A stretch of 64,000 nt of DNA. Origin: Sambucus nigra (taxonomy: Eukaryota; Streptophyta; Magnoliopsida; Dipsacales; Adoxaceae). The stretch lies in contig OX422207.1 in the NCBI GenBank assembly GCA_949130495.1, positions 371,525,868-371,589,867 of the forward strand. The letters are read 5' to 3'. The notes under the pieces are model-generated. The model ran no database searches. It was not told the origin of the DNA and saw only the letters and a list, made by a program, of their open reading frames with translations. Positions 11,697 through 22,021 of this stretch are shown piece after piece (position 1 is the stretch's first letter; every line of letters begins with the position of its first letter). Position numbers and translations under genes: made by a program.

Positions 11697-13329
11697 AATG
11701 TCTGGTCACATCAGTAATGCCCCTGAGGCAGGAGATATCCAAGAATAACCTACTCCTCGCAGGATCAGATCTGAAGTTCAGCATTCAGATTAGAGGTCTC
11801 GCCTAGAGAGGCCAGCCTCAGAGGAAAGCCAAGGACCAACAAATTCCACACAAATCTCCAGACTGATTGATGCCTATGAGGCAAGGCTCCAAGAGCAAAG
11901 GGAGTCCGCTCGCAAGCAAGAAGCTGAGAATGCTCGCCTCAAAAGGAAATTAGAAAGGATAGAGAAAGATCTCCATCGCAGCACTAGGCGACGTCCATAC
12001 TGCACTCCTAGCCCTCAGGCGCGCAAGTCTCGTAGCCGAAGAAGGAACCCAAGGCCTGGATCCCAAAAAAGTGAGAAGCACGAGTAAGGCGACGACTCTC
12101 TCGAGCACCAGCGATCGGCTCGCCGTTATAGGAGCCCAGCTCGTAGTAATAAGAGCATACGAAATTTAGTTCGAAGGGAGATGGACCAACACCCAGCACA
12201 CCACGGCGCAAGATCGACCAGGGAGCTTACTAGACGAGCTCTCAAGACCTAGATGAAATCCCCTTTCTCAAGGGAGATAGAAGAAGTGGAAGCCCCTAAG
12301 AAATTTTCTATTCCGAGATTCAAGATTTATGAAAAAAAAATTGACCCCATTGACCACGTTAGGTAGTACAGGCAAGCTATGACTCTCTGGAACCATCGGG
12401 ATGCACTGATGTGCCGAATTTTTCCCTTGAGCCTGCATGACGTGGCGCAAAAATAGTTCAAAAGGCTCCCCCAAAGGTCTATCAGGAGCTTTGAGTCCCT
12501 AGCCGAGCTCTTTACGGCCCGCTTCATTACTAGTAACTCCCATCCCAAAAGGATGGATGCTTTACTAATAATAAAAAAGACGCCTCAAGAGAGCCTCCGA
12601 GACTACACGAAGAGGTACTGGGAGTTATTCAATGAGGTCGAGGACTGCTCGGAGCAGGTAGCAGTGGCCTCTTTTAAAATTGGGCTACCCAGCTCTTGCC
12701 TTCTGCACCAATCCCTGACGAAGAAAGAGGCCATGACCATCGATGACCTGATGGTTCGCATCGAGAAGTATGGTAAAGTGGAGGATGTGACCCGCCTCAG
12801 CACTGGGGAAAATGGTCGAACTAAGCTCGCTGCCAAAGGCAACGACAAAGCTGAGAACCAGAAGAAAGGAGGCAAGAATGAGGGAAAGAATGGCTCCAAG
12901 GACGGAGGTAAGAATGATGTTTTAAAAGCATTTCAAGCAGTCAACACTGTCTTCAAAGAACTAATTTACAAGATTCTGGCAAAGATCAAAGATGAGCCAT
13001 TTATTAAGTGGCCTAGAAAGATGGGAGGAGATCCCTCAAAGAGAAATAACGCGCTGAGATGCACTTTTCATAAAGAGGGAGGACATAAGACTGAGCACTT
13101 TAAAGCTCTCAAGTCTCACCTCGAAGAACGGGCCCAGTCTGGGCACCTGAGCGAGTTTGTAGAGAAGAAGGCAGAGAAAGTTGCTGCCAATAGAGAAATA
13201 AGACCTGACAACGTAATCGAAGATGATGCTGGCCATGAATTCGTGGTAATTCATGGGGCATCTGATATGAAACAGATTCAGGGGAATTCAGCTCGGATGG
13301 AGGTAAGAAAGCTTACAGCAGTAATGTAA
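11697..13329 (+). pseudogene. Tat element gag, with stops
   Basis: A single reading frame can be followed from about 11800 to 13329. It has an N-terminal coiled segment (DAYEARLQEQRESARKQ), an Arg/Ser-rich stretch, the gag core (FITSNSHPKRMDALL, then QESLRDYTKRYWELFNEVED) and a C-terminal part with a C-x-F-H-K-x2-G-H pattern (13062-13085). The longest open piece is 12553-13329 (258 codons). Stops occur near 12085, 12250, 12364 and 12453; the one at 12453 sits where the family has Trp-Phe, fitting TGG to TAG. Gag would form the capsid; this copy would be truncated. Confidence 0.85.
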
Positions 13330-13944
13330 GCTTTTCAGATCGATCAAGCAAAGACCCAATCAGGAAAGTGTCGGCGAGCAGATGACGTCGACTATAGTAA
13401 ACATATCGTGTTCACATATGAAGATCTGGTGGGAGTAAGAACCCCACATCATGATGCCTTGGTCATTATGCTCAGAATAGCCAACTATGACGTCGATAAG
13501 TTGCTCGTAGACCAAAGAAGCTCATCCGAGGTAATGTATCTTGACCTGTTTAGAAAATTAAAGTTGAGCGTCGCCGAATTGAAGGAAGCCACTGTCCCTC
13601 TAGTTGGCTTCGCTGGAAAAGTGACTATTCCATTGGGAAAGATTGTGCTACCAGTAAGGGCAGGAAGTATCTCCAAGATGATTGAGTTTCTGGTAGTCGA
13701 CATTGACTCGCCATACCAAGCTATCCTCGGCAGAGGATGACTACATGTGATGAAGGCAGTCCCCTAGACCTACCATCAGAAACTCAAATATGTGACCGAG
13801 CGAGGAGTAATGGAGATCCATGGCGATCAAGCGATGGAAAGAAGGTGCTTCATAGCGGCCATCCGCCCAAGACCAGAGAAGAAGGACGAAAATCCCAATG
13901 AGAAGGTCGAGTAACAAGAAGCTCTGATACCTTCAAAATAGCAG
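13330..13944 (+). pseudogene. Tat element aspartic protease region
   Basis: The piece 13408-13740 (110 codons) contains HHDALVIMLRIANYDVDKLL followed by VDQRSSSEVMY, the place of the protease active site (normally D-T/S-G). Asp is kept but the Gly position reads Arg. The segment ends at a TGA (13738) followed in the same frame by another stop at 13765. It shares frame with gag and reverse transcriptase, as expected for one polyprotein. Confidence 0.75.
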
Positions 13945-15006
13945 TTAAGGTACGAAAGACCTGGAGTAGAAGAGACCAGGCTCCTCCCCTATGAGCGGGT
14001 CGTCAAAAACCTGGAGGAAGTTATAGCTGGTGGTAGCGAGAAGGACAGGATATTCTTGATTGGAGCTTCTCTCGCAGGTCAAGAAAAGAAGGAATTGATG
14101 ATTCTGTTGAGAAGCAACATAGACATTTTTGCGTGGGAACCATACGAGCTGCCTAGAATTGATTCCAGTATGGTTTGTCATCGGTTGCATGTCGACCCCA
14201 CTTTTAAACCTATCACGCAGAAGGCACGACGAACTGCGCCCGAGAAAACAAAAGTCGTAGAAAAAGAAGTTAAAAAATTGCTGGATGCAGGATCCATACG
14301 GGAGGTTCAATTCCCTAAATGGTTATCCAACCCAGTAGTAGTTCCAAAGAGTAACGGGAAATGGAGAGTTTGCATTAACTTCACTGACCTTAACAGGGCA
14401 TGCCCTAAGGACAGTTTCCATATCCCAAAAATCGACCAATTGGCGGACGCCACAGCAGCTCATGAAAGAATGAGTTTTCTGGATGCATATTTGGGGTATC
14501 ATCAGATCCCTCTATGTGCACCAGACTAGGACAAGACAACATTCATCACCACTGTCGGATTATACTGTTATAAAGTCATGCCCTTCTGGCTTAAAAATGC
14601 AGGGGCAACCTACCAGCGGTTGGTCACCAAGATGTTCAAAGACCAAATGGGAGACACCATAGAAGTCTACATCGACGATATGCTCGTCAAGAGTAGGAAT
14701 AACGAAGACCACCTCTCGGACCTATCAAGAACCTTCAAAATCCTCAGAAAATAGCGAATGAAGCTCAACACGAGCAAATATTCTTTCGGTGTACAGTCAG
14801 GAAAGTTTCTTGGGTACTTGGTCAGTAAGAGAGGCATCGAGGTTAATCCGGACCAGATCAATGAAATCAACAGGGTGCAGCCCCTTCATACAATACGAGA
14901 CGTACATAAGCTCATCGATATGCTCGCTGCCTTGAACCATTTTATCTCGAAGTCCTTTGAGAAGTGCAAACCATTCTTCCAGCTCTTGAAGGGAAACAAG
15001 ACAGTA
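13945..15006 (+). pseudogene. Tat element reverse transcriptase
   Basis: In the same frame as gag and protease. The fingers/palm signature reads EKEVKKLLDAGSIREVQFPK and VVVPKSNGKWRVCINFTDLN, then MSFLDAYLGYHQIPL, and the catalytic loop reads VYIDDMLVKS near 14668 with both Asp kept. TAG stops interrupt at 14527 (where the family has Gln) and 14752, with a TAA at 15007. The protein would synthesise element cDNA inside virus-like particles; this copy cannot encode it whole. Confidence 0.9.
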
Positions 15007-15009
15007 TAA

Positions 15010-15480
15010 TGGAATCAAGATTGCTTGCAAGCATTGGATGAGCTCAAAGCTTACCTTAGCTCACCACCCCTGCTCGTCATACCTCAAGAAAGAGATCCCT
15101 TGTACTTATATCTCGCCATTTCCATCCACGCCGTCAGTTCTGCACTCGTATGCGAGAACGCAGGAATCAAGCACCCCATTTATTACGCAAGCAAGACATT
15201 ATTAGGCGTCGAGCAACGGTACCTACCACTAGAGAAGCTCGCCTTTGCACTCATAGTAGCTTCAGGAAAGTTGAAGCACAACTTTGAAGCTCACACTATC
15301 ACCGTCCTTACGTCACACCCCCTTAAAGCAGTCCTGCGAAAAGCAGATTTATCGGGCAGACTGACTAAATGGTCGGTCGAGCTCGAACGATTTGACATCC
15401 AATTTCAACCAAGGAATGCAATCAAAGGGCAAGTCCTTACTGATTTCATAGCCGAGTTCACAGGCGAGCAGCCTCTCGAC
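15010..15480 (+). pseudogene. Tat element RNase H
   Basis: Continues the polyprotein frame: LDELKAYLSSPPLLVIPQER, then LYLAISIHAVSSALVCENAG, then PIYYASKTLLGVEQRYLPLE and TDFIAEF. This is the usual chain after gypsy reverse transcriptase. Open from 15025 to 15618. It is followed without a break by a second RNase H-like domain. Confidence 0.8.
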
Positions 15481-15519
15481 CAACTTCAACCTACGAAGCA
15501 AAGAGAGAATCACGCAATA

Positions 15520-15900
15520 TATGGAGTTTGGCGATTATTTGTTGATGGAGCCTCCAACTCAAAGGGGGCAGGAGTAGGCATTGTGCTTGTTACTCCAGAA
15601 GATACCTTCCTCGAATAGGGAATCAGGCTTGGATTTAAAGCCTCAAATAATGAGGAAGAGTATGAGGCTTTGATAGCTGGCCTCTAGAAGGCATAGAGGT
15701 TGGGAGCGGAGCAGTTACAGGTATTCGACGACTCACAATTGGTCTCCAATTAGATAAGTGGGGACTACAATGCTAAAGATAAAATAATGGAAGCCTACCT
15801 CGCCTTGACAAAGAAGCTAATGTCCAGCTTCGAGAAAGTTAGTGTCCAGCAGTTTCCCAGAGGGTCAGAACAACCATGACGACGCCTTGGTAGCCCCGAA
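15520..15900 (+). pseudogene. Second (archaeal-type) RNase H of the Tat element
   Basis: WRLFVDGASNSKGAGVGIVL is the start of the additional RNase H that marks the Tat lineage, with the first catalytic Asp in VDGAS. Downstream GIRLGFKASNNEEYEALIAG keeps a Glu, and VFDDSQLVSN an Asp, at the next catalytic positions. TAG stops at 15616, 15685, 15694 and 15751 fall in this domain. By comparison with the family, at least 15616, 15685 and 15751 replace Gln codons. Confidence 0.85.
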
Positions 15901-16027
15901 TTCGACAATTAATTCCGACTTAAAAAGAACGATCCCCATTGACTTCCTCGCCCATCCGAGCATCAACCAGAGCAATGAGCTGCCAAGCGTGGAGCATGTG
16001 CTCCAGATTTAATCAGCACCTAGTTGG

Positions 16028-17020
16028 ATGGACCCCTTAAGGGATTATTTAAAAGATGGCGCACTTCCAAATAATAGGAAGACCGCTCACCAGATAAGAG
16101 TCAAAGTTGCTCGCTTTCACTTATCTCCTGAGGGCAAGCTGTATAAGAGATCGTTCTCCGGCCCTTACCTTCAATGTGTTCACCCGAAGGATGTCGAGAA
16201 AATTCTACACGAGATCCACGATAGAACATGTGGAAACCATATAGGAGGAAGATCACTAGCTTTTCGAGCTATGAAGGAAGGCTACTGGTGGCCATATATG
16301 CAAAAAGATTAGGTAGTATACGCATGCAAATGCGAAAAATGTCAACTACATGCTCCTATGGTTCACCAACCTGCCAGCGACCTAAGATCACTCACCAGCC
16401 CCTGGCCTTTTACCCAATGGGGAATGGACATCGTAGGCCCACTTCCCACCGCCGCCGGTAACCATAAGTATCTGTTGGTCGCCACGGATTACTTCACCAA
16501 ATGGATCGAGACAGATCCACGGGAAAACATCCGAGATGCAGATATGATGATATTCATATGGAAAAATATAATTACCCATTTTGGAATTCCCAGAACCATC
16601 ATCACTGACAACGGAACACAGTTCGAGAGTGACCCTTTCCAGAACTTCTGCAATGAACACGGGATCAGGCACAATTTCAACTCGGTGGCGTACCCCCAGA
16701 GCAACGGTCAAGACGTGGCTTCCAATAAAATAGTGATCGATGGCCTGAAGAAATGATTAGAGTGAGCCAAAGGTGCATGGGTGAGTGAGCTACCGCATAT
16801 TTTGTGGGCTTACCGCACTACCCCACGGCGAGCAACTGGGGAAACCCCATTCTCATTAACGTACGGAATGGAAGTAATCATCCCTTTGGAAGCTGGTTTA
16901 CCAACGATGAGAACCACCCTCATCGACCAAGGCCAGAACGATGCAGCGTTACTCGCGAACTTGATCTAGCTGACGAACGCAGAGGCCTAGGCCTAGTAAG
17001 GCTAGCGAGCTATCAATAAC
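16028..17020 (+). pseudogene. Tat element integrase
   Basis: The frame shifts by one relative to the upstream pol, between about 15860 and 16028. The N-terminal zinc-binding pair (EIHDRTCGNHIGG and CKCEKCQ) is present. The catalytic core has WGMDIVGPL and RTIITDNGTQFES with both Asp, but where the family has Gly-Gln-x-Glu this copy reads GQDVASNK, with Val in place of the catalytic Glu. The downstream [20 protein letters not shown] motif is typical. Stops at about 16312, 16754 and 16967 break it. It would not be active. Confidence 0.88.
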
Positions 17021-17239
17021 AGCTCGCAAAATAATATAACAAGAAGGTCAATCCGAGGGCATTCCAGGTTGGGAAATACGTCCTAAGAAAAGTCCTTGGC
17101 AGCGCAGTAAAACCTTCAGATGACAAGCTAGGGCCGAACTAGGAAGGACCATTCAAGATAACAAGATACATGTACAAAGAGCCTATCACTTGAAAACGCT
17201 GGAGGGTAGAGAGATACCCCGAGCACGGAACGCAGCCAA

Positions 17240-18099
17240 CCTAAAGAAATTCTATTTCTAGCTTTTTCTTTTCTTTTTATTGGCTCTCTTATCAAATCGT
17301 TGTAAATGGCATTTTTTATTTATTTACTTGTGACTTAATGAAAGATGTTTTGCAGTTGCATTCTATTAAGTATTGAGAACTTTATAACTTGCACAGTCTT
17401 TCCATATAATAGGTACCTTACTCAAAGCATAAAAGCAGGGTATCACCCTCCTCAGGGATTCGTTATGAAACACAAACAACCTCCTAGAATTGCTCCGGCA
17501 ATATATGAAGCCCTACAGGGGATCCTTAGGCGATTAGATAAAAAACGAATTGGTCACCAGACTATGTTTAGATAAAAAAATCCTACTCGGATAGAACATC
17601 CATCGCCAGGTGTATCCTCGCCATTGCCACATTTAGGCCTAAGTAAGTGTGACGACATGACCTAAAAGGTAAAATGAGGCAGAACGATATCTCAAAAGCA
17701 TACTGGACTGGGGGGACACTAACTCAACATTGCAGCCCTACCAATCTAGTCGGCCCTTAAGTGCCTAAGATAATTAAGTAAGAGATAAATGATGAACACA
17801 TGTTTAGTCGCCGAGATATCCCAAAACATAGATATTATATTACTTCATCATATTTACAACAAAGATGTACAACCCATGTTTAGTCGGCGAGATCGCCCAA
17901 AATATCAATATTACATTACTTTATTACATATATACAGAAAGTTACACATGTTAAAATCCTAACGAGGCTGAGGCTTCCGAACAAGATAATTAGCCACTTA
18001 TGCTCTTCGGCTATCATCCGGATGAGGAGCCAGTTCCTGTTCGACCTCTCTGATGGTTGGCTCTAATAGCTGCCTAGGGATAGCATCGATAGGGATCCA
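17240..18099 (+). other. Tat element, region after integrase
   Basis: Non-coding stretch downstream of the integrase remnant (pol trails off near 17260). Two copies of a ~75-bp unit with CATGTTTAGTCG-CGAGAT occur at about 17800-17865 and 17874-17935. No gene is recognised. Confidence 0.6.
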
Positions 18100-21000
18100 T
18101 TAGTCGTCCCTCCTGAAAGGGTTAGGATGTAAAGTTGAAGGAGAGATCTCGTGACGGTACCAGAGTACTGAGTTTCTTGAAACTTGCAGCTCCCTGAGGG
18201 CACTCAACCATCCTCTGATAAATGCGAGCTCTTCAAACTCTGTCAGCCTCGTCAGAGCATCTACCCAACCTTGGTCATAACCATCAGCCCATACTCGCAG
18301 AGGTCCTTTCTTAAACAGATGCCTCAGCCGTGTGACATCCCTTTGGATCCCAGCAGCAATCACGTATGCTCGATGGACATATTCACGGAGCTCATCCCTT
18401 TCCCTAGCTGGACTTCTTACGTTTGTACCAGCTCACAGAACAGTCGATGGGATAGAATCTCATAATACCAAAGGAGCATCGCTTGGTCCTGTGCCAGCTC
18501 GTGATGAGGAGGAAGGTGTTAAAACACGAGGCGCACTGCTCGACGCATGCTCCTTGAGGCGCAACACTTCCCTCCTCAAGGACACATTTCCTTTTATAGA
18601 ACTTCTTCGGCTTGGTTAATCTCAATAGCATCGAGGAGTCTTGCTCTCAGAGTGTTCACTTCCTCTTGAACAAAAGCTCCAACTTCTTCCATTTCCTGAA
18701 GCCTGTCTTTCAGTTTAGCAATGAGCTCCGTCTGATCTATGAAACTCTTATTCCTTGATCGCAACGATTTGCGAATTCTTACAAAGGTCTGGCGAACTTG
18801 AGGACTCACATCATGACCAAGCATTCTTCCCAGTCGAGAAGTGGTTGGTATATATTCATCTACATCAATCTACTACAGGCCATAAAAGCGCAGTAAAGGA
18901 TAAAATGAATCAGTACACTGAGGGAAAAAGTCTTTTCATTTCATTCATACATAAAGGATCAAAGTAAATTCAGAATTAGAAAGGAACATTACAAACAAGG
19001 CAAAAATATAAAAGCAATCGTAAGAGTAGATTAGCTGGCGACCTCGGTTTGTTCAGAAGAAGATGTCTGCTTCCCCTTATCAGCAGCAGTAGGAGCATCT
19101 CCCTCATGAGGGATAACTTCTGTCGTCCAAGCAGGAAGGGCATCAATAGAAACTGACTGGGAAACGGGGTCAATACCTTCGACGGCTGGGGCAGGAGCTT
19201 CATCTACGACAGGCTTTGGGCCTGGATCATGCTCATCGAACAAGGGATAAGTAACATCCACCCCGACAGCCTAGATGGCCTTGTTCCAGCCCTTCTTGAA
19301 ATTCAGACAGCTGATGTAGCCTATCTGAACCTCAGTATCTTCATATGCGGCAGCCCACCCAGAATTATATGAATCTTCCTTAATGGTGGCTGCCTCGGAC
19401 TCCTTCTCCTTCAACTTCTCCACCAGCACCTTATTCTCCTCCACCACTACTAGCTTGCTCGAGCAGACTAAATCATAGGCCTGTCGCAGTTCGTTCAGTT
19501 CTTTGATCGCTGCCTCCCTCGCTCGATTGGCTTCAACAAGGGCCAGATCAGAAGACATTCGAGCAGCATCATCAGCCTTTAAGTTGGCCTCGAGCTCGAT
19601 ACTCTTCACTTTTAGAGTAGTATTTTGCTTCTCCAGCTCGTCATTCTTATTCACCAGCTCGTCGCGAGAGACATAGAGCACGGCAAATTCAGTCACAAAC
19701 TGCAAGAAAAATAAGGCATTGGAAGAAAGCAACAAACAGAATTTTACAAGTGTTAAAGAAAAGGAATAGACCTACCAAGGCTAGCCTCTGACTCGCTTGC
19801 AAGGCTAACTGGTTAGTCCCTATTGCCCTTTGGCGATCAGCAGGCAAAACTGCTCTTTCGAGCAGCGCAGGAGCCAGTTAGGGAGAGATGGAAACTGAGG
19901 CCCCCTCTAGTAAAGTAGACACGGGCACTAAGGCCTGCCCAGCCTTCATCCTCGCTTCTATTCTCCTCCTCTCCTCATCTCTCTCCTTTGCCTTCTTTAC
20001 CCTCTTCCTATCCTCAACCTTCTTTTTCTCTTCAGTCTTCTTCCTCTCCTCTTATCTCTTCCTCTCTCTCTCTCTCAACTGCTCTTATTTTTTTCTCTTC
20101 TTCTCCTACTCATGAGCAGAAGACTGAGAACTAGTGGCAATAGCCCCACTGCTGGACTTTTGCTTCTTCGATCGCTGAGCGAGAAGCACATCATCCTCAT
20201 CATCATCATCACGGATCAGGTTCTTCCTGGGGGGAGCCATTTCCTTACTAGAAATGTTGGATGTACTTGAAGACTCTTGAGCCTCAGAAACCTCTTCTGA
20301 GCTGGAGGAACTTTCACTACTGTATCTCACCTCACCAGAATCTCCTTCAACACCTCCTCTGATATCACTTTCAGAATTGCTCTCTTCCTCGTCCAACTGA
20401 ATGGGATCGGCAGCAGCTTCTTCAGAAATATCTAAGTCAGGATTGCTGTCCACATGCCTTGTAATGAAACTGGACCCGATGTTCTTATACTCCAGCAGGA
20501 AAGAAGCAGACCGGGGATGTTCACCGTCAGCCAGAGATTCCCTGATATTCCAAGCTTTAATTAGCTAGGCGACTCGGACCTCGCTAAGGGCAAGTTCCAA
20601 GTTCTTTGTCCTAGCTGAAAAGAAAATAGGAAAGTATAAGAAAAATCACACATTAACAAGGAGATCGAAAGAGCAGAGTAAAGACTACCTATGTACTCTT
20701 CCCCATAAAAGGGAACAATGAATCTATCAGACCTCGCCCCCTCAGTCTGGGAGAGAACTGCCAATTCCTAGCAAGAAAGCCATCTTATCAGTAGTCCTTG
20801 TGGGAATCAGGTAAATTTACTACCAATACCCTGTCAGGACTCCTGTCCTTGAGGTAGAGAAGACCAGAGCTCGTTTGAGAGAAGGAATAACAAAAACAAA
20901 CTTCAGCGAGCCCCAATTTAGTGCCATAAAGTTGATTTATTCTATGGACACCATTGACTATCTTCCTGTTATTGGGCGAACACTGTGCAGGGACAATGTT

Positions 21001-21201
21001 GAAATAACCAAAGAAATGCAGGAGCAAATTATTTGGAGAAAAAGTAAGCCCCCCTTGGGAAAGCAACAGGACATGAATCCAATAAGCGCCCTCTATCTCT
21101 CTAACATTCTTAGGGAGAGAATCGCACTCATTATCTACCCACTCTGGGATATTATAAAACTTCCTAAACTCAGACACTGATCTATTACCTATCTTTGTCA
21201 T
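18100..21201 (-). CDS. Antisense reading frames of the Tat element (gypsy-type transposon protein-like)
   Basis: On the strand opposite to gag-pol, a series of frames runs from 21201 leftwards. The first (21201-20788, 137 codons) contains YWIHVLLLSQGGLTFSPNNL, LLHFFGYFNIVPAQCSPNN and the SGLLYLKDRS region, resembling the family annotated as putative gypsy-type transposon (Transposase_28), where the signature is hydrophobic-Gly-Leu, then APGQL-x-PN-x-W. Next come DGFLARNWQF (about 20775), an acidic Ser-rich piece (20453-20106), a charged segment, a coiled coil (19735-19271) and further pieces (18824-18594, 18363-18100). Stops and intron-like gaps separate them. Antisense ORFs at this place are known from Tat elements; their role is not established. 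Confidence 0.6.
19271..19735 (-). CDS. Antisense coiled-coil segment
   Basis: 154 codons with a long heptad-like stretch (ELVNKNDELEKQNTTLKVKS to VLVEKLKEKESEAATIKED) ending in YNSGWAAAYEDTEVQIGYIS. Coiled coils ending in a Gly-Trp-x2-Ala motif are the usual C-terminal half of gypsy-type transposon antisense proteins. Part of the 18100-21201 antisense set. Confidence 0.5.
   Translation of the reverse strand: MLLSSNALFFLQFVTEFAVLYVSRDELVNKNDELEKQNTTLKVKSIELEANLKADDAARMSSDLALVEANRAREAAIKELNELRQAYDLVCSSKLVVVEENKVLVEKLKEKESEAATIKEDSYNSGWAAAYEDTEVQIGYISCLNFKKGWNKAI
20106..20453 (-). CDS. Antisense acidic Ser-rich segment
   Basis: 115 codons dominated by Ser, Glu and Asp, followed by KEMAPPRKNLIRDDDDEDDV and a short Lys run. 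It looks like the disordered linker between the N-terminal domain and the coiled coil in the same antisense gene. No enzymatic motif. Confidence 0.45.
   Translation of the reverse strand: MDSNPDLDISEEAAADPIQLDEEESNSESDIRGGVEGDSGEVRYSSESSSSSEEVSEAQESSSTSNISSKEMAPPRKNLIRDDDDEDDVLLAQRSKKQKSSSGAIATSSQSSAHE
20788..21201 (-). CDS. First antisense ORF, Transposase_28-like domain
   Basis: A 137-codon frame starting MTKIGNRSVSEFRKFYNIPE. The middle has the pattern seen in gypsy-type transposon proteins: a hydrophobic helix, GLTFSPNNLLLHFFGYFNIV, then PAQCSPNNRKIVNGVHRINQ. It ends HKDY and a stop, and the next bases in the same frame read stop-DGFLARNWQF. That is where the family has a Trp-Lys/Asp-x-x-Phe-Phe segment, so the stop pair looks secondary. 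Confidence 0.55.
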   Translation of the reverse strand: MTKIGNRSVSEFRKFYNIPEWVDNECDSLPKNVREIEGAYWIHVLLLSQGGLTFSPNNLLLHFFGYFNIVPAQCSPNNRKIVNGVHRINQLYGTKLGLAEVCFCYSFSQTSSGLLYLKDRSPDRVLVVNLPDSHKDY

Positions 21202-21606
21202 TTGTAAACCCTAAATTGTAAATACAAAGAAAACTCAACAGAGAAAGCATAGAGAGAGAGCAAAGGGGACTTACGAGATGAAAGTTTGACTTGGAAGATG
21301 CAAGATCACAAGCCCAGATGATGAGGGAGATTGAAAGCAAAGAAAATGAAGACCTGAAGAAGAGGACACAACAGCTAAAACTCGCAGAAGATGAAGGAAC
21401 ACTAAGAAGTTTGAAACGACAACTATGGAACACTGCTCCAAATAACTTTTAAATGCTCCCAATCATCGTGCACAAGACACGAAGCAACTGCCGCCTAAAT
21501 CAGTTCTCAACTTTGGAAAGAGTTGCATGATTCACAAAAGAGCCATTATGACAAATCATTTAAATTTATTGAGCCCAAATTGTGGCCCAATAACTTTAGG
21601 GGCAAT

Positions 21607-22016
21607 TGTGGGTACCCGAATTTGCCATCATGGGCCCAGACGAGTAGCTGAATAAAAATGGCCCAAATTCCCTTCGCACCTTAACTAAATTAAGTTATGA
21701 CTTAGTCTTCTCCTAGAATCTCGTATAGAGATATTCCAGGAGAGAAAGATGGACGTGGGGGAGTCCAACACCCCCACTCCCCGAAGATAAACATGTATAT
21801 AATAAACCCTAAGCCTGGGGCAAGAGGCACGCAGTGTATTCTCTGTAAACGCTCCCCGGAGTATATATAAATAATACTGACTGCACCACCGTGGACGTAG
21901 GCATTCTTGCTGAACCACATACATACTGTGTTGTGTGATTGACATTTTATGTTCTTTATTTTTCTTGGTGATTGCGCTTTTCTTATTTATTTATGTTGAA
22001 TATAATTATCACCACA
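21607..22016 (+). repeat. 3' LTR of the Tat element
   Basis: Begins TGTGGGTACCCG and ends ATTATCACCACA, immediately followed by the target duplication TGACC. Preceded by a short purine-rich tract (CTTTAGGGGCAA) that would prime plus-strand synthesis. Confidence 0.93.
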
Positions 22017-22021
22017 TGACC

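Larger units (their letters stand above)
11218..22016 (+). mobile_element. Complete Ty3/gypsy element, Tat type, TSD TGACC
   Basis: LTRs lie at 11218-11632 and 21607-22016, both starting TGTGGGTACCCG and ending ATCACCACA. A perfect 5-bp target duplication TGACC flanks them (11213-11217 and 22017-22021). The primer-binding site TTGGCGCCG follows the left LTR and a purine-rich ACTTTAGGGGCAA precedes the right one. The order is gag, protease, reverse transcriptase, RNase H, a second (archaeal-type) RNase H, then integrase, which is diagnostic of the Tat lineage. About 4.3 kb between integrase and the 3' LTR carries frames on the opposite strand. The pol frame has many stops and one frameshift, so the copy cannot make its own proteins. 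By eye the LTRs are roughly 95% alike. Confidence 0.93.

Noticed and set aside
12008..12548. Minus-strand open frames inside the Tat gag
   Set aside because: Shadows of the sense gag frame, which has clear gag motifs.
16388..16711. 107-codon minus-strand frame in the Tat integrase
   Set aside because: Mirror of the integrase core; no motif of its own.
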